Positions 1 to 7,760 of a DNA stretch of 64,000 bases are shown here, piece after piece. Each line of letters begins with the position of its first letter. Position 1 is the first letter of the stretch. The stretch lies in the NCBI GenBank assembly GCA_965224095.1, contig OZ245039.1:3162001-3226000 (forward strand). Reading direction: 5' to 3'. This stretch comes from JBPEWY01 sp965224095 (GTDB taxonomy: Bacteria; Bacteroidota; Bacteroidia; Flavobacteriales; Flavobacteriaceae). The notes below the pieces were generated by a model that worked only from the letters and a program-made list of their open reading frames with translations, had not been told where the DNA came from and searched no databases. Position numbers and translations under genes: made by a program.

Positions 1-93
1 AACAATTTCTCCTTTGCCAACTCGAAAGGAAACCGCGTTTAAAGCTTTTTGAGAGCCATAGGTCTTTGTGATATTCTCAACTTCAATGGACAT
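1..93 (-). CDS. gldA: Gliding motility ABC transporter ATP-binding protein GldA, N-terminal fragment
   Basis: Only the first 31 codons are in the window; the gene continues past the left edge. The fragment starts MSIEVENITKTYG and continues with an ALNAVSF segment and a KGEIV segment. This is the usual start of an ABC ATPase, with the aromatic A-loop Tyr just before the Walker A motif, which lies outside. In flavobacteria this N-terminus is typical of GldA, the ATPase of the GldAFG transporter needed for gliding in Flavobacterium johnsoniae. gldB and gldC elsewhere in the window support a gliding lineage. Another ABC ATPase cannot be excluded from 31 residues. Confidence 0.7.
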   Translation of the reverse strand, partial: MSIEVENITKTYGSQKALNAVSFRVGKGEIV

Positions 94-108
94 ATTCAGG
101 ATTTTGAG

Positions 109-141
109 CAAAAATAATTATTAAATATTAGCATAAACAAA
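109..141 (-). promoter_or_regulatory. Predicted promoter of gldA
   Basis: Read on the minus strand, TATTTTTG (109-116) matches the Bacteroidota -7 consensus TANNTTTG. A TTTG -33 element lies at 138-141 with 21 bases between them. It is placed correctly for the gldA start at 93 and is divergent from the aromatic operon promoter. Confidence 0.5.
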
Positions 142-158
142 AAAATGCGGAAAAGGAT

Positions 159-188
159 TTTGATATTTCAAATTAATAATTACTTTAG
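159..188 (+). promoter_or_regulatory. Predicted promoter of the aromatic amino acid operon
   Basis: TTTG at 159-162 and TACTTTAG at 181-188 fit the Bacteroidota -33/-7 pattern (TTTG, 18-base spacer, TANNTTTG with one mismatch). Transcription would start near 195, about 15 bases before the Phe/Tyr leader peptide and well upstream of the attenuator. Confidence 0.5.
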
Positions 189-209
189 CACTGTATAAAC
201 AACATTGGT

Positions 210-287
210 ATGATAAATACTAACTATTTCTGGAACGGATTTTATTTTTTCTTTTTTTATTTTAAAGAAAGACCGGGACAGTTGTAG
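210..287 (+). CDS. Phe/Tyr-rich leader peptide of the aromatic operon attenuator
   Basis: A 25-codon ORF (ATG 210, TAG 285-287) holds the core NYFWNGFYFFFFYF. It has seven Phe, three Tyr and one Trp codons, most packed into 240-263. It lies between the predicted promoter and a terminator hairpin in front of pheA, the arrangement of E. coli pheL. Low charged tRNA-Phe or tRNA-Tyr would stall the ribosome at 240-263. The ORF ends about 20 bases after the run, so a ribosome at the stop codon covers the antiterminator arm at 272-279. Its role is translation itself; the peptide need not be stable. The composition, position and alternative RNA pairings all agree. Confidence 0.85.
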   Translation: MINTNYFWNGFYFFFFYFKERPGQL

Positions 288-320
288 GTATCAATAATAT
301 AGTATCATGAAAGTCCCGGT
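272..320 (+). promoter_or_regulatory. Antiterminator pairing of the aromatic leader
   Basis: ACCGGGAC at 272-279 is perfectly complementary (8 bp) to GTCCCGGT at 313-320, which is also the 5' arm of the terminator. The two pairings exclude each other. The upstream arm starts 8 bases after the last Phe codon of the leader peptide. It is free when a ribosome stalls in the Phe/Tyr run and masked when the ribosome reaches the stop codon at 285. Confidence 0.8.
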
Positions 321-339
321 ATGTACCGGGACTTTTTTT
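310..339 (+). terminator. Rho-independent terminator (attenuator) before pheA
   Basis: A perfect 11-bp stem (310-320 with 325-335), a four-base loop ATGT and a U run to 339 form a strong intrinsic terminator. It ends only about ten bases before the pheA start, so it can only act as a conditional attenuator of the operon. Confidence 0.85.
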
Positions 340-349
340 ATGGATTTTT

Positions 350-1177
350 ATGAAAAGAAAAATTGCAATTCAGGGAGTTTCGGGTTCTAATCATCATATT
401 GTAGCCTCCAGTTTTTATGGGCAGGCTATTGATTTGGTGGAATGCCTTTCTTTTGATGAGTTGGTAGACAGTTTACTCGACGGAAGTTCCCAGGAGGGTG
501 TTATGGCCATAGAGAATTCAATTGCCGGATCTATTATTCCGAATTATGCATTGATAGATAAACATAAATTGCATATAGTAGGAGAGTATTATTTAAATAT
601 TCACCACAACCTGATGGTATTTCCGGGGCAGGGAATCGATGAGATTAAGGAGGTCTGGTCGCATCCTATGGCATTGCTCCAGTGCAAGGATTTTTTTAAA
701 AAATATCCGCATATAAAACTGGTGGAGGATGTAGATACGGCAGAAGTGGCCCGAAGGATATCCCGACAGAAACTTAAAGGAATAGGTGCGGTTTCGAGTA
801 AACTGGCGGCTTCTTTATTCAATCTGGACATTTTAGCTTCTGAAATACAAACTATTAAAAACAATGCAACCCGTTTTGTGTTTATCCAGACTTCAAACTC
901 CGTTTTACCGGTGCATGAAATCAATAAGGCTTCGGTAAAGTTTCAGCTGGATCATAAGCGGGGTAGTCTGGCTACCGTATTAAATGTAATGAGCGATTGC
1001 AAACTGAATTTAACAAAAATACAATCGCTTCCCATCGTAGAAACACCTTGGAAATATGCCTTTTTTGTGGATGTGACCTTTCAGGACTTTTCCGATTATA
1101 ACAAAGCAAAGTCCATCCTTCAAATAATGGCGGAAGATTTTAAAGTACTAGGAGAATATAAAAATGCAAATTTATGA
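350..1177 (+). CDS. pheA: Prephenate dehydratase PheA (monofunctional, with ACT domain)
   Basis: Converts prephenate to phenylpyruvate, the last committed step to Phe. At 275 residues it is a normal monofunctional dehydratase. The catalytic lobe covers about 1-180 and includes the signature Thr in NNATRF (about residue 172). An ACT regulatory domain follows from about 193. The Phe-binding ACT motifs are altered: the usual ESRP reads QSLP, and GALV reads GSLA. The ATG at 350 lies directly behind the attenuator. The stop overlaps the next start by four bases, indicating translational coupling. The family assignment is firm; altered Phe feedback is inference. Confidence 0.93.
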   Translation: MKRKIAIQGVSGSNHHIVASSFYGQAIDLVECLSFDELVDSLLDGSSQEGVMAIENSIAGSIIPNYALIDKHKLHIVGEYYLNIHHNLMVFPGQGIDEIKEVWSHPMALLQCKDFFKKYPHIKLVEDVDTAEVARRISRQKLKGIGAVSSKLAASLFNLDILASEIQTIKNNATRFVFIQTSNSVLPVHEINKASVKFQLDHKRGSLATVLNVMSDCKLNLTKIQSLPIVETPWKYAFFVDVTFQDFSDYNKAKSILQIMAEDFKVLGEYKNANL

Positions 1178-2340
1178 AACCTGCAAACCGATTGCACCAT
1201 GTACAGGAATATTACTTTTCAAAAAAATTAAGAGAAGTAAGAGGTCTCATCGAACAGGGAAGACCTATAATTAATATGGGTATAGGTAGTCCGGACCTGA
1301 TGCCCTCTCCCGAAGTTACTGCGGCTATGACGTCTGTAGCAAATCAGCCTGGTGCGCATCAATATCAGAGTTATCAGGGAATTCCCGAATTCAGGCAGGC
1401 CATAGCAGATTTTTATGACCAAAAATACGGTGTCCGGGTGAATCCCGATAAGGAAGTATTACCACTTATGGGCTCTAAAGAAGGGATTATGCATATCAGT
1501 ATGGCTTTTCTCAATCCGGGAGATGAGGTGCTGATTCCGGATCCGGGATACCCTACATATACTTCAGTGACTAATCTGGTAGGTGCTATTCCCACATATT
1601 ATAACCTCACCGAAGAAAATAAATGGCTTCCCGACCTGGAAGCGCTGGAAAAAAGGAACCTGGAAAAGGTTAAGATTATGTGGGTGAATTATCCGCATAT
1701 GCCTACGGGAGCACAGGCCAACCGTAAATTTTACAAGCGATTGATAGCTTTTGCGAAGAAAAAAAACATCCTTCTGGTAAATGACAATCCTTATAGTTTT
1801 ATTCTCAACAGCAAACCCGTAAGCATTTTAAGTGTTGAAGGAGCTATGGACGTAGCTTTGGAACTTAACTCGCTTAGTAAAACATTTAACCTTTCCGGAT
1901 GGAGGGTAGGAATGGTACTGGGGAACCATGAACACCTGAATCATATTTTGAAAGTAAAGAGCAATATGGATAGCGGGATGTTTTACGGAATACAGAAAGG
2001 AGCAATTAAGGCACTGCATATAAATCCCGACTGGTATGAGACCCTGAACAAGACCTACGGAAAACGGAAAGACCTGATTTTTGAGATGGCGGATATTTTA
2101 GGGTGTTCCTGTGAAAGAGAAACATCGGGAATGTTTGTCTGGGCAAAATTGCCTGAAAGTGTGAGTTCGGCAGAAGTATTTGTAGATACACTGCTGTACG
2201 ACCGGAATATTTTTGTTGCTCCGGGGTCTGTATTCGGAAAAAACGGAAAGAGGTTTATTAGATTTTCTCTTTGTATAGCCGAAGAAAAAATAAACGAAGC
2301 CGTGCAACGCGTATCTGGAAATAAAGTAAGTGTTATATAG
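1174..2340 (+). CDS. Class I/II PLP aminotransferase, probably aromatic
   Basis: A 388-residue fold-type I aminotransferase. The pyridoxal-phosphate Lys is in SLSKTFNLSGWR, the Asn of NYPHMPTGA and the Asp/Tyr of NDNPYSF bind the cofactor, and a C-terminal RFSLCIAEE holds the carboxylate-binding Arg. By sequence it resembles the LL-DAP/aspartate aminotransferase group. Its place between pheA and tyrA, with a four-base overlap with pheA, indicates the final transamination of phenylpyruvate and hydroxyphenylpyruvate to Phe and Tyr. The substrate is inferred from context only. Expression should be under the upstream leader. Confidence 0.85.
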   Translation: MKPANRLHHVQEYYFSKKLREVRGLIEQGRPIINMGIGSPDLMPSPEVTAAMTSVANQPGAHQYQSYQGIPEFRQAIADFYDQKYGVRVNPDKEVLPLMGSKEGIMHISMAFLNPGDEVLIPDPGYPTYTSVTNLVGAIPTYYNLTEENKWLPDLEALEKRNLEKVKIMWVNYPHMPTGAQANRKFYKRLIAFAKKKNILLVNDNPYSFILNSKPVSILSVEGAMDVALELNSLSKTFNLSGWRVGMVLGNHEHLNHILKVKSNMDSGMFYGIQKGAIKALHINPDWYETLNKTYGKRKDLIFEMADILGCSCERETSGMFVWAKLPESVSSAEVFVDTLLYDRNIFVAPGSVFGKNGKRFIRFSLCIAEEKINEAVQRVSGNKVSVI

Positions 2341-2397
2341 GTATTGCGCAAGTTATAAAATGAATAGAACAGATCGTTTTCAAAAATATATAGTAAA

Positions 2398-3255
2398 ATG
2401 AAAGTATTTATAATAGGACCGGGGTTAATAGGAGGATCCATGGCTCTCGATTTGAAGGCAAAGCAAAAAACAATTTCGGTTTTTGGGATAGATGCTGATG
2501 AAACGCATTTAGAAGAAGCCATAAACCTGGGTATTGTTGATAAAAGAGCCACTTATAACGAGTTGAATATGGCCGATGTGGTTATTGTTGCGATCCCGGT
2601 GGATGCACTGGTTAAACAACTCCCTGAAATCTTAAACAGGATTAACGACGATGCCATTGTTTTTGATGTCGGATCAACCAAAGGACCTGTGTGCAAGGCA
2701 GTTGAAGAACACCCCAAAAGGAGAAATTTTATGGCTACCCATCCCATAGCCGGAACCGAATATTCAGGCCCGGGGGCGGCACATCAGGGATTGTTTGAGG
2801 GGAAGACCAATATTATTTGCGAGATAGAAAAAACAGCGTTTAAGCTACAGGAGCGGGCGCTGAAACTCTTTGATTTGCTGGGAATGCGAATTCGTTATAT
2901 GGATCCGGTTTCTCATGATAAGCACATTGCCTATGTATCGCATTTATCGCATATAAGTTCTTTTATGCTGGGAAAAACGGTTATTGAGAAAGAAAAAAAT
3001 GAACGCGATATTTTTGATATGGCCGGTTCCGGATTTGAAAGTACCGTACGATTGGCCAAGAGCTCTCCGGAAATGTGGTCGCCCATATTTGAACAGAATA
3101 AGGAAAATGTTATTGAAACCCTCGAAGAGTATATTACAAACCTCCAGCAGTTTAAAAAATATATGATTGAAGGAGATTTCGATGCCGTATATAAAGAAAT
3201 GCAAAATACTAATAGAATAAAAGAAATTTTAAAAGGAATCGTAAAAGTAGCCTAA
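2398..3255 (+). CDS. tyrA: Prephenate dehydrogenase TyrA
   Basis: Oxidatively decarboxylates prephenate to 4-hydroxyphenylpyruvate for Tyr synthesis. The 285-residue protein begins with a Rossmann dinucleotide fold, GPGLIGGS, at residues 7-14. It then carries the family motif THPIAGTEYSGPGAA (about 119-133) and the active-site region HIAYVSHLSH (about 178-187). There is no fused chorismate mutase or ACT domain, so feedback control, if any, must come from elsewhere, such as the operon leader. A 57-base gap separates it from the aminotransferase, and the next gene follows within a few bases. Confidence 0.93.
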   Translation: MKVFIIGPGLIGGSMALDLKAKQKTISVFGIDADETHLEEAINLGIVDKRATYNELNMADVVIVAIPVDALVKQLPEILNRINDDAIVFDVGSTKGPVCKAVEEHPKRRNFMATHPIAGTEYSGPGAAHQGLFEGKTNIICEIEKTAFKLQERALKLFDLLGMRIRYMDPVSHDKHIAYVSHLSHISSFMLGKTVIEKEKNERDIFDMAGSGFESTVRLAKSSPEMWSPIFEQNKENVIETLEEYITNLQQFKKYMIEGDFDAVYKEMQNTNRIKEILKGIVKVA

Positions 3256-3267
3256 TTGAAGAATGTT

Positions 3268-4353
3268 ATGGAAAACAAAAAGGAACTGAGAAACTGGTTA
3301 AATAATTTAAACCTGCCGCACCCATTGGTAATTGCAGGACCCTGTAGTGCGGAAACAGAAGACCAGGTATTGCAAATAGCACATGCCCTTAAAGATACCG
3401 ATGTAACCTACTTACGGGCAGGTATATGGAAACCCAGAACACGCCCTGGAAATTTTGAGGGAGTGGGAGCCATAGGCTTAAAATGGATGCAACGGGCTAA
3501 GGAAGAAACCGGAATGCCTTCGGCTATCGAGGTGGCTAATGCAAATCATGTAAAACTCGCCCTGGAGCACGATATCGATTTGCTTTGGATCGGAGCGAGA
3601 TCAACAGTAAGTCCGTTTATTGTTCAGGAAATTGCAGAAGCCCTGGAAGGGACAGAAAAAATAGTCCTGGTTAAAAACCCGGTAAATCCGGATTTGGCTC
3701 TTTGGTTAGGGGCTATCGAACGTCTGCATAAGGCTAATATTAAAAATCTGGGTGCGATACATCGGGGATTCTCTACCTATGAAAAATCCAAATACAGAAA
3801 TATTCCGGAATGGCAGTTAGCCATTGAATTTCAGGATAGGTTTCCCGACCTTCCGTTAATCTGCGATCCTTCGCATATCACAGGGAAACGAGATATGGTA
3901 TTCGACGTTTCTCAAACCGCTTTGGACCTTAATTACGACGGACTCATGGTAGAAACGCATATCAATCCCGATAAGGCATGGAGCGATGCCGCTCAACAGG
4001 TAACACCAGACGATCTGGTACGTATTATGAGAGATCTGAGAATCCGGAAGGAAACCGATTCGGCAGCCACCTATAATACCAAACTGGACAATCTAAGGGC
4101 TCAAATTGATGTTATTGACAACCAATTGATTGAAACACTGGGAAAGCGTATGAAAATAGCCGATGGTATAGGAGTTCTTAAAAAAGAAAAAAATGTTGCG
4201 GTACTTCAAAGTAAACGATGGAATGAAATTTTAGGAAAAATGATCCTTGAGGGAGAAGAAAGAGGATTGAGTGAAGAGTTTGTTCTGAGAATTTTTAAGG
4301 CCATACACCAGGAGTCAATTAACCATCAGGAAAAAATCATTAAAGGCAATTAG
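3268..4353 (+). CDS. Bifunctional DAHP synthase (type I beta) / chorismate mutase (AroQ)
   Basis: Catalyses the first shikimate pathway step and, through its second domain, chorismate to prephenate. Residues about 10-265 form the synthase, with IAGPCSAET, a KPRTRPGNFEG loop and the metal-site CDPSHITG. Residues about 275-355 form a helical AroQ mutase beginning LDNLRAQIDVIDNQLIE. The open frame extends to a TTG at 3256, right after the tyrA stop. I prefer ATG 3268 because the protein then starts MENKKELRNWL. Fusing entry enzyme and branch-point mutase lets one Phe/Tyr attenuator govern flux from start to end. Confidence 0.93.
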   Translation: MENKKELRNWLNNLNLPHPLVIAGPCSAETEDQVLQIAHALKDTDVTYLRAGIWKPRTRPGNFEGVGAIGLKWMQRAKEETGMPSAIEVANANHVKLALEHDIDLLWIGARSTVSPFIVQEIAEALEGTEKIVLVKNPVNPDLALWLGAIERLHKANIKNLGAIHRGFSTYEKSKYRNIPEWQLAIEFQDRFPDLPLICDPSHITGKRDMVFDVSQTALDLNYDGLMVETHINPDKAWSDAAQQVTPDDLVRIMRDLRIRKETDSAATYNTKLDNLRAQIDVIDNQLIETLGKRMKIADGIGVLKKEKNVAVLQSKRWNEILGKMILEGEERGLSEEFVLRIFKAIHQESINHQEKIIKGN

Positions 4354-4376
4354 AATATAATTGACATCTTTGTAGG

Positions 4377-5324
4377 ATGACAGGTATTGTTTATAAATCT
4401 ACCGGAAGCTGGTACAACGTTAAAACAGACGATGGTGTTTTTCACAGATGTCGTATTAAAGGAAAATTTCGTATAAGAGGAATCAAAAGCACGAATCCGG
4501 TTGCAGTTGGAGATGCTGTTGATTTTGAATTGGAAACCGTAGGCGATGAAACTTTTGGCGTAATTAAAGAAATCAGAGCGCGCAAAAACTACATTATCCG
4601 AAGATCGGTTAACCTTTCTAAACAAACGCATATTATTGCAGCGAATATTGATGTGGCATTTCTGTTGGTTACCGTAAATAACCCGGTTACCTATACCAGT
4701 TTTATCGATCGGTTTCTCGTAACGGCGGAAGCATACGATATAAAAGCCGTTTTGCTCTTTAATAAAACAGATTCCTACGCTGAAGATGAATTGCTGGAAG
4801 TAAAATATCTGGCAGCTGTTTATAGAGAAATAGGATATACCTGTTTGGGAATATCGGCTACGAAGGGTACCAATCTGGAAAAGGTAAAAGCCTTGATGAA
4901 AGGGAATGTAAGTATGTTTTCCGGACATTCGGGCGTAGGAAAGTCTACACTTATCAATGCCCTGGAACCTTCGTTAAATCTTAAAACGGCACAATTGTCG
5001 GAACAGCATAAACAGGGGCAGCACACTACTACATTTGCAGAAATGTTCGATTTGAGTTTTAATGCACAGATTATTGATACTCCCGGAATTAAAGGTTTCG
5101 GAGTGGTAGAAATGGACAGGGATGAGGTAGGTGATTACTTTCCCGAATTTTTTGCCTTAAAATCTGATTGTAAATTTAATAACTGCCTTCATTTGGATGA
5201 ACCCAAATGCGCAGTAAAAAAGGCCCTGGAAGAAGATCGGATTCCGTGGAGTAGATACCGGAGTTATGTACAGATTCTGGAGGGAGAAGATGAGAATTAT
5301 CGAGTAGACGAATTTAAAGAATAG
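4377..5324 (+). CDS. rsgA: Ribosome small subunit maturation GTPase RsgA
   Basis: A 315-residue circularly permuted GTPase that acts in late 30S maturation. An N-terminal OB-fold (about 1-65) precedes the G domain. The G4 motif NKTD (about 124) comes before the P-loop GHSGVGKST (about 182) and the G3 DTPGIKG, the hallmark permutation. A zinc knuckle follows with two Cys and one His in SDCKFNNCLHLDEP and a further Cys in KCAV. It starts 23 bases after the DAHP synthase gene and probably shares its transcript. Confidence 0.95.
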   Translation: MTGIVYKSTGSWYNVKTDDGVFHRCRIKGKFRIRGIKSTNPVAVGDAVDFELETVGDETFGVIKEIRARKNYIIRRSVNLSKQTHIIAANIDVAFLLVTVNNPVTYTSFIDRFLVTAEAYDIKAVLLFNKTDSYAEDELLEVKYLAAVYREIGYTCLGISATKGTNLEKVKALMKGNVSMFSGHSGVGKSTLINALEPSLNLKTAQLSEQHKQGQHTTTFAEMFDLSFNAQIIDTPGIKGFGVVEMDRDEVGDYFPEFFALKSDCKFNNCLHLDEPKCAVKKALEEDRIPWSRYRSYVQILEGEDENYRVDEFKE

Positions 5325-5328
5325 TACT

Positions 5329-5781
5329 ATGCGTGTGGTAATACAAAGGGTTTTATCGGCATCGGTTTGCGTTTCCGGAGCACCCGTTTCTCAGATTAAA
5401 AAAGGGCTTTTGGTGCTGCTTGGAATTGAAGATGAGGACACGGAAGCAGATATTACATGGCTTACCGCTAAGATTAGTAATCTCAGAATATTTAATGATG
5501 ATAAGGGGGTTATGAATTTATCGGTGAGCGATATTGCGGGCGATGTAATAGTAGTAAGTCAGTTTACCCTGCATGCGTCTACAAAAAAAGGAAACCGGCC
5601 TTCCTACATAAAAGCATCAAAACCGGAAATTGCCATACCGCTGTACGAAACTTTTGTAAAATACCTGGAAGCTAAGCTCGGAAAAAAGGTGGGAACCGGG
5701 ATTTTTGGTGCCGATATGAAGGTGGAATTAATTAACGACGGGCCGGTTACCATAGTGATAGACAGTAAAAACAAAGAGTAA
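5329..5781 (+). CDS. dtd: D-aminoacyl-tRNA deacylase Dtd
   Basis: A 150-residue protein of normal length for DTD, which hydrolyses D-amino acids mischarged on tRNA. The two family motifs are present: SQFTL (about residues 78-82) and NDGPVTIVID near the C-terminus, which carries the Gly-cisPro pair of the chiral proofreading site. It starts four bases after rsgA. Historically the enzyme is known for D-Tyr-tRNA, a loose thematic link to the upstream aromatic genes. Confidence 0.95.
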   Translation: MRVVIQRVLSASVCVSGAPVSQIKKGLLVLLGIEDEDTEADITWLTAKISNLRIFNDDKGVMNLSVSDIAGDVIVVSQFTLHASTKKGNRPSYIKASKPEIAIPLYETFVKYLEAKLGKKVGTGIFGADMKVELINDGPVTIVIDSKNKE

Positions 5782-5805
5782 ATCTTACATTTCACAGAAA
5801 AAGTT

Positions 5806-5834
5806 TTTGTGAGAATTTTCTGTTTGTATATTTG
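5806..5834 (+). promoter_or_regulatory. Predicted promoter of the DUF3857 gene pair
   Basis: TTTG at 5806-5809, a 17-base spacer and a perfect TATATTTG (5827-5834) match the Bacteroidota promoter pattern, 18 bases before the ATG at 5852. Confidence 0.65.
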
Positions 5835-5851
5835 CACACACATAGAATATT

Positions 5852-7759
5852 ATGAGAAATTATTTTCTAAGTTTACTGTTTGCACTGTTATTTGGTTTTT
5901 CCGTTTTCCCCCAGGATTATTTAAATGCCACAACTATCTCAGAAGAACTTCTGAAGGGCGCCAATTCGGTTGTTAGACTTAATCACAAGGATATATCTCT
6001 GATGGCTCCGGATAAAATGAATGTTGTTGTTAAAAGGGTTATTACGGTATTAAACAAAAAAGGAAATACCAATATAGATGCCTATATTTATTATGATAGT
6101 AACAAAAAAATTAAAGTTCTCGAAGCTGATATTTTTGATAAGTTCGGGAGGAAAATAAAAACGTTCAAAAAAAGCGACTTTAAAGATAATAGTGCTGTTG
6201 ACGGAGTAACACTCTATTCAGATTCCAGAGTGAAATATTTAGACTACACACCCGTTGCCTACCCTTATACGATTGCTTTTAACCTGGAGTATACTACCGA
6301 TAATACAGCATTTATCCTTCCCTTTTTTCCAATTGATAATTATAATACGAGTATTGAGCAAAGCAGTTATCGTATTGAAAACACAGCTGGATTGAAATGG
6401 AGGAAGAAGGAAAAGAATTTTGACAATTTCAATATCATAAGGCATATTTCGGATACCGAAATGGAGTATGTAATACAAAATTTCAGGGCAATTAAGAAAG
6501 AAGACTATAGCCCTGCATTATTTGAATATACACCCCATGTGCTTTTTGCAGTAAATAATTTTAATATTGTTGATGTATCTGCCGATGTTGAAAATTGGAA
6601 AGATTTTGGTCAGTGGGTTTACGATAAGTTATTGCAGGGAACCAACGACCTACCCGCTGCAACCGTTAATGAAGTAAAAGCTTTGGTTAAAGATGAACAG
6701 GACGAATTTGAGAAGGCAAAAAGGGTTTATGAATACGTACAGGGGAAAACCAGATATATTAGTGTGCAAATCGGAATTGGCGGGTGGAAACCTTTTAAAG
6801 CTTCGGAAGTTGACAGACTGGGATATGGCGATTGTAAGGGATTGACCAATTATACCATGTCTTTATTGGATGCGGTAGGTGTTGAAGCTAATTATACCCT
6901 GGTTTATGCCGGTGATAACCAGCGAAGCATAGATAAGGATTTTGCATCCATGCAGGGCAATCATGTAATTCTGTCCATCCCCCGCCAAAAAGATACTGTT
7001 TGGCTCGAGTGTACAAGCCAGGAAATACCATTTGGGTTTTTAGGGAATTTTACAGACGACCGCGATGTCCTGGTAGTAACTCCCGAAGGAGGAAAAATTC
7101 AGCACACCAAAAAATACACTATAGACGAAAACACACAGTCAATTGTCGGGTCGTGTAAAATTGATACTGCCGGAACGCTTTTTGTTCAGTCGGAAATCAT
7201 ATCTCGCGGGCTACAGTACAACGATAAATACATGTTGGATTCGGAACCAAAAGAAGAATTGCAAAAACACTATAAAAAAAGATGGCGTTTTATAAATAAT
7301 ATTACCCTGGACAGTGTGAACCTTCAAAACAATAAAGACCTAATTAGTATGACGGAAGAAGTAGCTTTTAAAGCTACGGAGTACACATCGATTAATAACG
7401 ATAGGATGTTGCTTACCGTTAATATTTTAAACCGGCTCACCAAGATTCCAAGCAGATATCGGGATAGAAAACTACCCTTGAAAATTAAAAGGTCTTTTAA
7501 AGATAGCGATAGTGTAAGCTTAACGCTTCCCAAGGGATATGAAATGGAAGCACAACTTGCCCCGATAGCCTTCGAAACGAAGTTCGGAAACTATGCCGTA
7601 CAGCTTAAAAAAATGGATGATGGCACACTGTTGTATACACGAAAGTTTGCTGTGAGAAAAGGAACTTTTGACAGGGAAGAATATAAAAATTTCAGAGCCT
7701 TTTATAAAAAAGTAGCTCGTTATGATAATTTAAAAATAGCATTGATAAAGAAAGAGTAA
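5852..7759 (+). CDS. Secreted DUF3857 / transglutaminase-like protein, catalytic Cys present
   Basis: A 635-residue exported protein with a signal peptide (residues 1-20, ending near FPQ). A beta-rich DUF3857 domain follows (about 45-230), then a transglutaminase-like cysteine protease fold. The catalytic Cys is in YGDCKGLTNYTMSL (about residue 328), with His in NHVILS (about 370). A C-terminal beta domain of unknown function ends the protein. The family is common in Bacteroidota and probably periplasmic or surface-attached; the substrate is unknown. It is followed after one base by a paralogue lacking the catalytic Cys, suggesting a heteromeric active/inactive pair. Confidence 0.85.
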   Translation: MRNYFLSLLFALLFGFSVFPQDYLNATTISEELLKGANSVVRLNHKDISLMAPDKMNVVVKRVITVLNKKGNTNIDAYIYYDSNKKIKVLEADIFDKFGRKIKTFKKSDFKDNSAVDGVTLYSDSRVKYLDYTPVAYPYTIAFNLEYTTDNTAFILPFFPIDNYNTSIEQSSYRIENTAGLKWRKKEKNFDNFNIIRHISDTEMEYVIQNFRAIKKEDYSPALFEYTPHVLFAVNNFNIVDVSADVENWKDFGQWVYDKLLQGTNDLPAATVNEVKALVKDEQDEFEKAKRVYEYVQGKTRYISVQIGIGGWKPFKASEVDRLGYGDCKGLTNYTMSLLDAVGVEANYTLVYAGDNQRSIDKDFASMQGNHVILSIPRQKDTVWLECTSQEIPFGFLGNFTDDRDVLVVTPEGGKIQHTKKYTIDENTQSIVGSCKIDTAGTLFVQSEIISRGLQYNDKYMLDSEPKEELQKHYKKRWRFINNITLDSVNLQNNKDLISMTEEVAFKATEYTSINNDRMLLTVNILNRLTKIPSRYRDRKLPLKIKRSFKDSDSVSLTLPKGYEMEAQLAPIAFETKFGNYAVQLKKMDDGTLLYTRKFAVRKGTFDREEYKNFRAFYKKVARYDNLKIALIKKE

Positions 7760-7760
7760 T

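Noticed and set aside
3256..3267. TTG start for the DAHP synthase gene directly after the tyrA stop
   Set aside because: ATG at 3268 gives the usual N-terminus MENKKELRNWL, and the four extra residues have no support.
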